Below are positions 53,561-64,000 of a DNA stretch of 64,000 bases, one piece after another. The notes under the pieces were generated by a model, which did no database searches, was not told the DNA's origin, and worked only from the letters and a program-made list of their open reading frames with translations. Position 1 is the stretch's first letter. Every line of letters starts with the position of its first letter. The DNA comes from Eudromia elegans (taxonomy: Eukaryota > Chordata > Aves > Tinamiformes > Tinamidae), in the NCBI GenBank assembly GCA_003342815.1, contig PTEX01000031.1:3198878-3262877 (forward strand), in the 5' to 3' direction. Made by a program: the position numbers and the translations under genes.

Positions 53561-56500
53561 TAGCACGGCTTCTTCCCGGCGCTAGACCAAGCAACAGTAC
53601 AAAACGACAGATTTTATCAGAGGCAACGGCATGTAGTAATGCTTAACAGCACTCTGCAGGGTTTCCATTCAAAAGCAGTATTATGCTCTGTAGAGCTGTT
53701 CTGGAAAATGAAACACGACCTTCAAAAAAAACCAGTGTTCTTATGACAGGGAATGAACAACATGCATGACAGCTAAGGTCGACTAGACTTCCGTAAAATA
53801 TGACTACCTTATTTGATAATATAGCAAGAAAACCCAACTGCATTTAGCATTTCAGTAATGGCTTGGGTAAATTTATTTTCTAATTTGATTTCTAACAAAC
53901 ATCTGTAACGTTTACAGTCATTAAAGCTCTTCACCACAAAAAAACACTGCTCTCCCACCCACTCAACTCTCTCATTCCTTCATCTCTCTTTTTCTAAAAG
54001 TTCCCCCACAAAAAATACTTTTGAAATACCCATTGTCCCCAGTACTCTCCTCAGGCAAGTGTTACCCCTTGATGACTGAAAATCCCTACTCTTTAAAAAT
54101 AATAGTAAATAATAATAACTCCACATAAAAATTGTGGAACCACTGAGAACTATGCTTATTTTCCTATGGAATTTAACTTACTTCTACATTAGGATACTCT
54201 ACAGGTGTTGATTATATTTTCTGCAGCACAATGACTTCACATAGAGTCTAAGATCTCATATTCTACTGTCAGATGTAGATGTTATAGTTAGTTCTTAAGA
54301 TTTTCCTCATTTAGTCCATGAACATCAACCATCCACAGGAGTGGTTCTTCACCTGTAAGCCAAAATAATACATTGATAGAAAAAAAATTTTCAAAAATTA
54401 AATATGTCTATCACATAAAAATAATTTTAGTGGAGACTATACATAAAAAAGCAAAATTTCCTTCTAGCATAGCTTCTGCTTTAAGCTTCTGCTTTAGATT
54501 TACTTCTCCATGGGCATGTAATGGATAACTTAGCATCATTAGCACAGTTCAGGAAGATTTCTAATGTGAGCTCTAAAATAAAGGAACAGAGTCTCCTGAT
54601 TTGCTTTAACAGGACTTGAGCATTAAAAATAATTCCTGTCAAAAATGTTACAAGAGTAAGGGTTTCCAGGGAATTTTCTCAAGCAACTGCCTTCCCACCT
54701 TTCAAAAACATCTTATCTTTGCCTTGTTGTTTTCTGGTTGCTCATAAGCTAAAATCCCAGGGCAACATAGTTTATTGTTTTAATATCTGTCTGACGCAAA
54801 GCAAAAGTATTCTCTGGTGAGTGCTTATCTGTCATATGTATTTCTGTGAAAGGAATATCAAGACAAATAAGATGTTCTGGGGCATATCAAGGGATTATGG
54901 ATTTGGCACTGACTGAATTCTGTTTAAAAATAGTCAAAAAGCCAAATAAAAAAAAAATTCTTAACTACATCGATATTTTGAGGATGGGAACTCAAAGAGC
55001 ACAGAGTATTGAATATTTCAATTAAAAATAGTTTACCACTGTTTATTACAGTATGAATAGCCCACAAATGGAAAAACAAAATGAGAGGAAAAATAATATT
55101 CCTAATTGAAACAGTTAAAACAGTAGAATTCTTTTCTAATTACACAATGGACTGTGAACTTACTTTGTATTAATTAAACTGAATGTAATGGCATTTTCTA
55201 TACTGAAACGAATAACCAGTGATCTGGAAATTCATTTAGACCATTAGGTTAATTACAGAAATTGATGAAAGTTTTATCAGACGATTACATAAAGAACAAG
55301 AACAATATGGGACTGATTTATTAGCATTTGTACCACTTAAATCATTTTTGCCAAATTCCACTACTACCACTTAGAAAATTGCTATCAATATATCAATTAA
55401 AAATTAGGCTGTCAACTTCATTTGCCCTTGTACATAGAATAAATGAATATCCAACTTCTATACCTGGTCTTTTTCTTCTTTTAATTCTATCACTTTATTG
55501 TAATGTTAAAGACCTAAGATGCCCTGAGAAAACTTGTTCTTCCAACCTGAATTAGTCTATGAGTGTGTGACTTCTTCCTTCTTCTCTATGCTTTGGCACC
55601 TCTGTTTTGGCTCCAAATAACTTCTATTTAATTCACATTATCAAGTATCTTGACATTATAGACAAATAGAGAGAACAGACACTAGTTTTCAGAAGTCCTT
55701 GCATAAATTTAGCTTAATATTTTTGCTCTTTTAAACTTACGCACACTGCCAAATTGATGTCCTTTAACGACAGTGATACAGATATTCAGCAGCAGAACTT
55801 TTCCTTCTTTTAAATCTTCCTCTGGAGCAGCAGGGAAATTCTCACACACCATTCTTCAAGTGGCCTCACTTTGGAAACATTTTTTCTGGTTGTATTTCTT
55901 ATTAGTCATTACATACACATTTCTTCAGGATTTTAAAATTTCCTGTAGAAGCAACTGGTCTAAATCAGGAGGGGCCAGAGAGGACCTATATCAGTTATAT
56001 GTGGCCAAACTCTTGGATTCATTAAGTTTCAGTGGAGCAACGCTGTGAGGCATCACGGGCTTCTGGGAAGCAAATCCCTATGGGATCCCTGCTGGGCCTT
56101 GGAATATCTCTATTTTCTGGAGATATATCTTTCCAGTTCTTGCCTATTTTCTGCTGCTGTTAAGCTTAGGGTGATGGGTGATGATGAAAAGGGTGATGAT
56201 GATGAAAAGCTTAACTGAAACCAATCTATTCGTGGGATGCCAGCGCTATGGGAAATGTCAGGAACTGAGATGAAACCAAGAGCTTCCTTCCTTCCTTTTG
56301 GTTCTAAGAGTCAGGCAAATAATCTGCCCCACCAAGGGCATATTTGCAGTCTGAATTTATGCTTTCTATATTATAAATTCTCCACTCGCAGAATACGAAA
56401 AGCTGCAAATGAAAAGCTGATCCAGGGCCCATCTTCTGCTTCGGCACAGAGAACAGATGAGGCATGAGAGACTATTGCTACTGATCTGTTCCACTGCTTG

Positions 56501-58798
56501 CAGGAGAAACAGCTCATTTCCTTCAGTATTATGCAAAGGGCCAGAAGTGACAGGAGGCAGCGGAGCCATCTTTCCATCTCCTGACATATTCAGAGGTGCA
56601 ACTAACCATTGTGCTGGGAATTGCGGTACAGAAAATATCTCCTGGGCAAACGTAACAAACCAGGAGGGAAAGGGAAGCTCCAAGAGCCACTCTTCTTTCT
56701 GGCTAGCTCGAGAATTGGGGATCAAGTGTTAAAGGCCAACGCCAAAGCTGCTGAGTGGCCAATAAAACGTGAAGGCCAGAAGATAAGTGAGAAATAAAGC
56801 CAGGCAAATCAAGCAAAAGTCTTTTTAAAACCACGGTTCATTCCATCCTTCCTGACAGAATGCAACTTAAAAGCAAAACATGAACAATCAAAGTAAAGAA
56901 AACATTTCTCCAAATGGAGATCTTCCAAATACCTGAAGATGTTTAAGTACCATTAGCAGAGTATGAAATCCAAGTCTCTCAGCTTGGAAAATCTCGGTTG
57001 GCTCCTCCATTTGCTTCAAGTGACACAAACTTGAAACCTCTTAATGATTTCAGTGAGAGCTGTTCTGAAATACTACACAGTAACAAAAATGGCAACAGCA
57101 CAACACAAGATTAAAAAAATTACTGCAACATGGGGACTGCATTACTGTTATCTACGTGGGATAGCGAGAGTATAAATATTATTATTGTAGATTTTAACAT
57201 TGTTATCAAGTTTTCTTCTCAATAGTTTAAATCAAGCATGAAGTGTAGAAGATATTTAAAACAATACTAAAAGAATGCAAATTAGCTAGGACAAAAACAA
57301 AGCTGTACTCTTATTCAGTTCTTTGTAGAAATTCTTACGGAAATGCACCGATTTTATATCTTTATTGAAACATTTTTTAATGAGAAATTAAAAAAACCAC
57401 TAAGTACAATGAACTGCAATCGTTAGTGACTGTAATATCTTCATATTAGTAGGAGTTGTGACCCTGTAGGGGAAACTACATTTTGACAATACAAAATACT
57501 ATTCATAATTAAAAAAGAAAAAAAACCTTGCAGATGTGCAGATTCAACCCAAGTGCCGCAATTTCTCCTGAAAGGACCACTGACAACCCGTGCTGCAGAA
57601 CTGTGCACTGCACCTCGCCCAGTGGGAGGCAGAAAGACAAAGCCCATTTTCGTACGTTTTTGACATAATTAAAACCAAGCAGGTGTTCGTTAGGTTATCG
57701 TTATTCAAGCTGCAGTACCACAACATGAGATTTTTCCAAGGGATTGACTCCTGAGAAATGGTGGAAACAACGTGGTTTAATGACACAATGACTATCTAGG
57801 AATTTATTAAGAGTGGAAAAACACAGCAACCTGAGACATAATTTTTTTTTAGGGTAGAACACAGTGATATTATAGGAGCATAAGGGTACACTTAAGAAAG
57901 GTTTTATTTCGAGTAAATTACCACAAACATTTCCCCAACCCCTCCATCCTCACAAAAGCTCCTCTCATCTCTCCTAAAAGAGAGATGAATCAGTTGGTTG
58001 GATAATTTTCTAGGGAGAGATGCAACTGTTTGGTGCATTAAAAATAAAATGGAATAATAAACTAGACACCTACTGTAGGAAACAGTGCTCTTGAGTTATG
58101 CAATAATTATTTTCTCCCTATCTTACTACAAGGAAAATCTCCCTTTTTTACCACTTGCTTGGGAAAGGTGCCATAGTATGAAATATTCTCTGAAGCAAAT
58201 TAAAATTTCATTAATAATTTCAGTTTCAATTTAAAACACTTCATATACTTCATTACTTTACTATGCATCCCTGATTTGGAAGTATCTCACATATTTATAC
58301 TGTAAAAGTGGTGGCTATGGGGATAATACTGTTCACAGACTTAAGAGTTACAGGATTGTAGAGCTGATCACTCTGGAACTCCTTGGTCCTCATTCCTGGT
58401 TTTAATTAGTATGAGAAATTGATTAATTTGACAGTCAAATGATGTCTTGAAAGAGCAGAGTTCCCTTCTACAGTGAATACAGAGTTCATAAAGAGCATAT
58501 CAAAGCATGTGGTTAAATCAGATGCTGTAAAATGTTTCCTTTATAAAGACGCCCAATGCAGTGCGCAGCCATGGAAAGGATTTTCTGAATCACAGCAAGA
58601 AAAAGACACTTATTGGTCAGTTGTCAGGCATTTTTGGTTCCAAGGATCATTTTAACACTCACTACATAGAACATGGTAATTTTTATCATCTTTGGACACT
58701 TAGGACTTCTCACCCATATAATAATCACAATTATCACTTATTCATTCAGCTACTTCTTCATCAGACCAGACTTCAATAACTCCAGTTTCATTTGGAAA

Positions 58799-58804
58799 CA
58801 TGCA
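58799..58804 (-). promoter_or_regulatory. UGCAUG element in the intron after the 81-nt exon
   Basis: TGCATG on the transcribed strand about 475 nt downstream of the alternative 81-nt exon. The position is compatible with RBFOX enhancement of that exon, but chance is also plausible. Confidence 0.25.
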
Positions 58805-59279
58805 TGGTTTCAGCTTGTCTTTGTTAATTTTTATTAGGCCAATTTCTTAAACCACAACATGCCCCCACTTGCACACAGTCTCTTTTCTTCTGTAAAAGAA
58901 GAGCTCGTATCCATTTTCTTTTCCCTGCTACAATCAAACAGTCAGCAAAGTATAAGAATTTTTTGATTATTAATCACAAATTATGATCAGAAAGGAATAC
59001 TTACTTCAAATTAATCTTCTACACAATAACATAGAGTGCACAACAGTGCTGGATTATACAGAGTCTCACTGCTGCTGTAGAACATTTGAGCAATATTGCA
59101 GAACAGTGCAAGCAATCGGAGATGTAAATAAAAATTCCAAGTTATCCACTAGCATTACTTATCAATGTAACATTTATCTTAACAAGAGTTATGGGGAGCA
59201 TTTACAGTTTTTAGGGGGCCACATTCACACCAAGATGCTTTTGTCACAGAATAAAAACAGAGCCGTAGCACTAGCTTAC

Positions 59280-59360
59280 TTGTGGATGTGTATACTAGAG
59301 AACTGGGGGCACTGTACACGGGAGATCCCTCCTGGTTTGCCTGGCACAGCAGCACCCTGC
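59280..59360 (-). CDS. RBFOX1: RBFOX1 81-nt exon (LLCQANQEG cassette)
   Basis: This is an in-frame 81-nt exon with phases 1 and 1. It is preceded by a pyrimidine-rich tract ending TTTCTTGTAG and followed by the donor GTAAGC. With one base carried from the upstream exon it reads [12 protein letters not shown], then [15 protein letters not shown], and its last base A joins TG of the next exon to make Met. In mammals the equivalent exon, as I recall it ([27 protein letters not shown]), is alternative: skipping it joins G to TG and gives VPGFPYP instead of MPGFPYP. Length and phase here allow the same choice. It encodes part of the disordered C-terminal region that mediates RBFOX assembly with partner proteins. 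Its upstream side lies against a CpG island. Confidence 0.95.
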
Positions 59361-59387
59361 CTACAAGAAAGAGAAAGAGAGTGGTAT

Positions 59388-59600
59388 CCGCTCGGGAACT
59401 GCCTGCATTCCCACCGCGACACGGACATCTCGCTGGGACGGCCGCCTCGGCCCTCTCGCTGCCACCCCAAAGAGCCCCCACCAGCAGATGGACATTAAGA
59501 GCAAGGCAGCGATGTCTCCCCGCGCTGGGCGCCCCGCTCGCACGCTCGGCGGCACCCCCGGCCTCAGCATCGCAACGCGCGCGAGCAGCAGCAACGATCC
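59388..59600. promoter_or_regulatory. CpG island abutting the 81-nt exon
   Basis: About 210 bases are GC-rich and full of CpG (for example GCGCGCGAG and CGGCCGCC), in sharp contrast to the AT-rich introns on both sides. It starts about 30 bases upstream of the acceptor of the 81-nt exon. In vertebrates such islands often mark promoters or unmethylated regulatory DNA. No TATA box or initiator is convincing. The minus-strand frame stays open from 59721 through the island into the exon in its own phase, so a transcript starting here could read into RBFOX1, but this is only inference. Confidence 0.45.
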
Positions 59601-62600
59601 TCTGGGAGTGCTTCAATGTCCCTAGGTACAGGGAGCTCAGGATTAAAAACCAAAATGAAACATGGGAAAATAAACCATAAAAAAAAGCCAAAAAAACAGT
59701 AAAAAGTAATAACCAAGGCATATAAAGTGATGCTTCTGTGCTGAGTTTTCATTTTGAAGGAATAACAAAAGTTTAGATTATTTCTTGTCTTTTAAATGAA
59801 TTTAAATCTAAGGCTTTATGATTTCAATGTCATCATCAACAAGCAGATTTTAGCACCGTGAGCCACCAGTTGCCTGAAATCTGACGCTCACAGAACCAGT
59901 TGTGCTTTCACCTTGGGAAAAACCCTTCCCTCTTGAGGAATACAGGCCACCAGGAAGATCAGATCCTGCATCTTGGGTTTTGTGGATATATTCACGAACT
60001 TCAAGCTCTTAGGCTCTGTGAATCACAAAGCCTCATAAATGTTATATTTGCTTGAAAATTTTTGACATAAAAAGGAAAGTTTGGCATTAACTTAGTAACC
60101 ATACTTTTACACAGATGTGAAACAAACACAGTTTTGCACGGATGACAAGGTTAATTGCAAATGATAGACATATTTTCCATACAGAATTTGAATATTTACC
60201 AAGGGCGATCCTCAACTTATATTCAGTCACCAAACTCATGTTCTTTGAAAGTATGTTTTAAAATGTTTTCCATTAAGAATCCTTTCTTCAATTGTTATTT
60301 GACGTTTGTCAGTAAAAAATAAATAGAAGGACATAGGGAAAGAAAATAATTCCTATCATTTATGCAAATTTGCTAGATCTGAATATTAGAAATATAAGGA
60401 AAGATCCACGCTATTCAGTCCTCCACTACTAATCAGAAAGGCAAAACAAACTAAAAATATATAATTCTTTTTAACTTAAGATCATAGGTAGCTCTCTATA
60501 TCTGTATTGAAAAAAAAGAATCAAATTTACTCTCCATCCCTTGAAAAAAAAATCTGCGAGAAGCAGCTCCTAAGTAAGTGAATCTATGGGAACCCTGCTA
60601 GCAAATATTATTTTCAGGTTGAAAAATGAACAAGACCAGTAATTGAACTTGACAATGAAAAGCTGTACACTGAAATATGGATGCCTTTACCACCAAAGAT
60701 GCTTCAAAACTAGTACTACTGCAGAAGCCCTGAAATTAAAGAGAGTTAAAGATATATGAGCCCATCTCACCAAGAGGAATGCAAAAAGTAAATAAATAAA
60801 AAAAAGCATTAATTTACAGGAGCTTCTACAAAACATTTAACTGTAATAACTTCAAGCATAAATACAGGAGTTTGTTTGTTTGTTTTACTTAAAGGTTGTA
60901 GTATATTTGTATTATTACATTAACTTCTACCCAACCCTTTATTTGTTTCAGGGCATGCAGTTAGAAATGTTTTGCTTATCTTTGTAGCTAACATTTATAT
61001 TGATGTTTTTCTAATTTCACCTCATGCAAATCTAACTCCTGTTACTCTAATTTGAAAATACTTCAATACAGATTCTCCTTACCCATGCTACTAGCATCCA
61101 CTTAAACGGCTGCACCTAGCTTTCTAACTATACTACAATATTCTGCCTTCAAATTTGCACAGTAGCTTAACATAAACATGTAAAACATCCTTATTATTTA
61201 TTATGAAATATTAAGTTTAATAAATATGGAACTTTTAACATTTAGTTTAGTAAGAAAGTAAGATTTCTGTTGCAGAAAATCTTGCTCAAAATTTTTAAAT
61301 TTTATTAATACAACTGGGGAAAGGTTACACTATTTACAGTAAAATCTGTATAAATCCGAGAACACTGAAACAATTTTAAATCCCTTACAGAAAACAAAAA
61401 TTATTTTTCCCCTAGAATATTAAATTATAGTATGACACAATGGGTCACATGATAGCACCAAGGACAAGAACATACTTTTCAAGGCCAGAAATATTTGCAT
61501 TCATACTTTTCCTCCTGCAGTGTTTTATCTACAGCCCATGATTAAGACTGTCCTGTTTGCTTAATCTCTCTGTGAAGCACTGAGACAAGTGGAAAAAAAG
61601 GTTTCTTACCTCACTGAGAAAAACTTCACCTATGACAAAATCAAAGGGTTTCACACCAAGCTCTGAAGATGACCGTGACTTTGAGCTCTAAACCTAGAGC
61701 CACCTTCATCGCAAGAAGAGAATAAGTGTGCAAACATCTTCAGTGGGAGAGATTAATCAAGCCAGTATATAGGGCTGATCTACACGGGGTATTAATGCAT
61801 ATGTATCTAAAACAAGAGTTCATAATTTATAAGAGAAGTAGGTTATGACATCGAAGGAGAGTTACTGAAGAATAAATTCACACTCTAACTTACTGAGCGC
61901 TCAGCTCCTCAAGCAAAGTTCTTCTTCATACATACTAATTCTGCAGTGTTATCACTAAGAGCTTCTTATTGCTTTTAGCAAGTAAGCACCAGTTCATACA
62001 TTTTATAATACTATTTACAAAACTAAAAGACACAGGAAAGAAAGGGAATGAAAGTTAAAAAGAATATTAATGCCATGATGTTTTGCATATGTTATTATAC
62101 ATATAATTATTTATATGTTAATTTACATTTCTAATCTAAATGCTGCATTGTTTATTAAATTCAGTGATGGTTCTTTCTTTTCCCTTTCCCCAATGCAAGC
62201 GGATGGTACAAAGCCCAGTTTTCCCCTGTGTTGGTTCTCTCTTTCTGATCATTGTTTTCCTTTGTACTCTTTGCAATAACTGTTATTTCTCTACTCTCAA
62301 TTTCTCTTTCATACACAACATATTAAAAAAAAAAGAAGAAACATAAGGCTACATCTTTCATGAACATGTCAGGAAATTTGCTGTTGTTTCAAAGATCCTC
62401 ATAAACAACCAAGGGCAGCTCTTGGTTTGCTGTTCTACAGTGTAAGACAACAGTAGCTTTTCTAGCTAGAAATAGCATTTCATCTGTGCCGGTCTGAAAC
62501 ACTGTTCTCTGATGGATTATTTCAAGGGTGTCACAGAAATGGATCAGAAACAGCTAACCCAAAGGCCATTGTTGTACAATAATAATGGATGTTAGCTTGT

Positions 62601-63210
62601 ATTACCCCATCTGACCAGGGAATTTAAGGAGAAGTCCTAATTTTACCTGGTACTACTTGGGTAAGTGCTCACTGAAGCAATCAGCCTTGTCGACTTAGCC
62701 CTTCAGTACATGAAATGCACTCAGTTATTCATTAACCTATGCATGTGTGCCTATCAATAAGTACTATCTTAAAAAAATGAAAATATGCATTCTATATAAA
62801 CTCTGCATTTATATAACAAATTTTTGAGTCCCTATATAATCTCACTTAGATTATTAGAACAGGAAGAAAAACAAAGAATAAAAGACTTGAGGTTTTCCAA
62901 GACATTTTACGGTATCTCTTACTTCAAATGTTCTATTCAAGATGCTTGTTTTTATGCCACCCTAAGTGCATGGCATATTACCCTAATCCTTCCCCCACGC
63001 ATCGCTAGTCACACCCTTACAATACAAGCTTTCTGGGAAACAAACCTATGTCATGTGTTTAGTGTCCAGTATATCAGTGTGCATATGGAGTGTAAGTGCT
63101 TATATAATTTAGCTAAAATTTAGATGAGCAACATATTCTGTAGCTTTGGTAAAAATTATGTGCGAGATTCACCCAACCCCTGTTTTTCCTACTTTTGATT
63201 TTCCTTCTAT

Positions 63211-63283
63211 TATATATATATACACACACATATATGTGTGTGTATGCATGTGTATATGTATACATGTATATATGCATACACAC
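63211..63283. repeat. TA/CA/TG compound microsatellite
   Basis: TATATA, ACACAC, TGTGTG and ATACATG blocks. The frame across it (63146-63346) is not a gene. Confidence 0.9.
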
Positions 63284-64000
63284 CATGTAATAAGGTGGTT
63301 TGGTATTTTCTGTCTCAAAACATGTTTTGTTGCCTTAAAACTTTAGCCAAATCATCACTGAGAAGTTGAGCTGCATATCTACTTTTGATATATTAAAATT
63401 CTCAAGACTGCCTTAGGAGGGAAAATGGACCACAGCTCAATGCATAAGAGCAGCAACATGATGAGAATAAACCCTCCATCCTGAGCACAAAAACTGCCAT
63501 ATTTTATATTTTATCCTCTCATACTGTGTCAAAATAAGTTTTGCTATGTAAAATATCCACTCTCTTACACCAATAACTCCAAGATTTAAAAATATAAATT
63601 GTGTTATTAGTCCCTCAGTTCTAGTCTCTTACTCTGATGCATGTTCTTAATTTACACATAAAAAAATATTCCAATTACAAACTATATTTGAGAATATAAA
63701 AGAGGAAAAAAATGAATCATCATGCATAATCCTTACTTTCATTAGCCTCTTTCTTCCCCTAGGCACATACAGATTCCAGAATTTCAGGAGAATACACATG
63801 GAAAAAGATATTACATAAAAGTTAACACAACGCTTCTAAACTTTCCAAGAAGTTCAGTTTTTTCTAGAAGCAGCTCAATGCTTATTTTTCCCAAACAGTG
63901 GTCACAAGGGGAATCTGCCAACGCAAAGCCAAGAATTAGACACCACTATAAACTACAACTTAATCTCACCTATGATCACAAATAAGTAAACAAATGAAAA

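Larger units (their letters stand above)
59361..64000 (-). other. RBFOX1: Partial intron upstream of the 81-nt exon
   Basis: The 3' end of the intron before the 81-nt exon. Its last 250 bases carry a CpG island, followed upstream by ordinary AT-rich DNA and a TA/CA microsatellite near 63.2 kb. The expected upstream exon (containing a peptide like AVYSPEFYA) was not found before position 64000. Confidence 0.85.

Noticed and set aside
56366-56725. 119-codon minus-strand ORF
   Set aside because: It has no recognisable domain and no splice-site agreement. An overlapping plus frame is also open, so it is probably chance in a slightly GC-richer stretch.
59179-59721. 180-codon minus-strand ORF as an independent gene
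   Set aside because: It is the 81-nt exon plus intronic CpG-island read-through and ends in the downstream intron. It is kept only as a finding about a possible internal promoter.

Overview
This is bird nuclear DNA from the 3' half of one large gene, RBFOX1 (A2BP1, Fox-1), a neuronal and muscle splicing regulator. The gene is transcribed on the minus strand, so its 5' side lies toward position 64000. Evidence for a bird: a 3'-truncated CR1 LINE of avian type ending in degenerate ATTCTGTG-like octamers, a second short CR1 tail, very low repeat density, AT-rich introns and small GC-rich islands over exons. The species cannot be told from the sequence alone.

Four coding exons are certain, in transcript order: an 81-nt exon (59280-59360, motif LLCQANQEG), a 133-nt exon (43968-44100, from PGFPYPAA to PIPAYGG), a 40-nt exon (36311-36350, VVYQDGFYGADIY, the brain-type 'B40' exon) and a 65-nt exon (28526-28590, GGYAAYRYAQP to YSDS). 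Each has AG/GT boundaries, and their phases join without a break (1-1, 1-2, 2-0, 0-2). They encode the low-complexity Ala/Tyr/Gly/Arg-rich C-terminal half of the protein. The RRM exons lie upstream, beyond 64000. The final exons, ending in the RFAPY tail, were not found and should lie beyond position 1.

Two further exon-like segments stand out. One (31869-31909) has a strong splice acceptor with a pyrimidine-rich approach and encodes EPVYGNKL, the core of the muscle-type alternative exon 'M43', but it lacks a convincing donor and looks like a decayed or altered M43. The other (40461-40553) is a 93-nt open segment between splice-like AG and GT sites whose phase exactly fits between the 133-nt and 40-nt exons. 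I do not recognise its peptide.

Layout: 1-28525, last partial intron, with the CR1, microsatellites and possible conserved noncoding blocks; 28591-36310, intron holding the M43-like segment; 36351-43967, intron holding the 93-nt candidate; 44101-59279, large intron with possible conserved elements; 59361-64000, partial upstream intron that opens with a CpG island abutting the 81-nt exon. UGCAUG elements, the binding site of RBFOX proteins themselves, closely flank the 40-nt exon on both sides, which fits autoregulation. No other protein-coding gene, tRNA, rRNA, LTR element or complete transposon was found.
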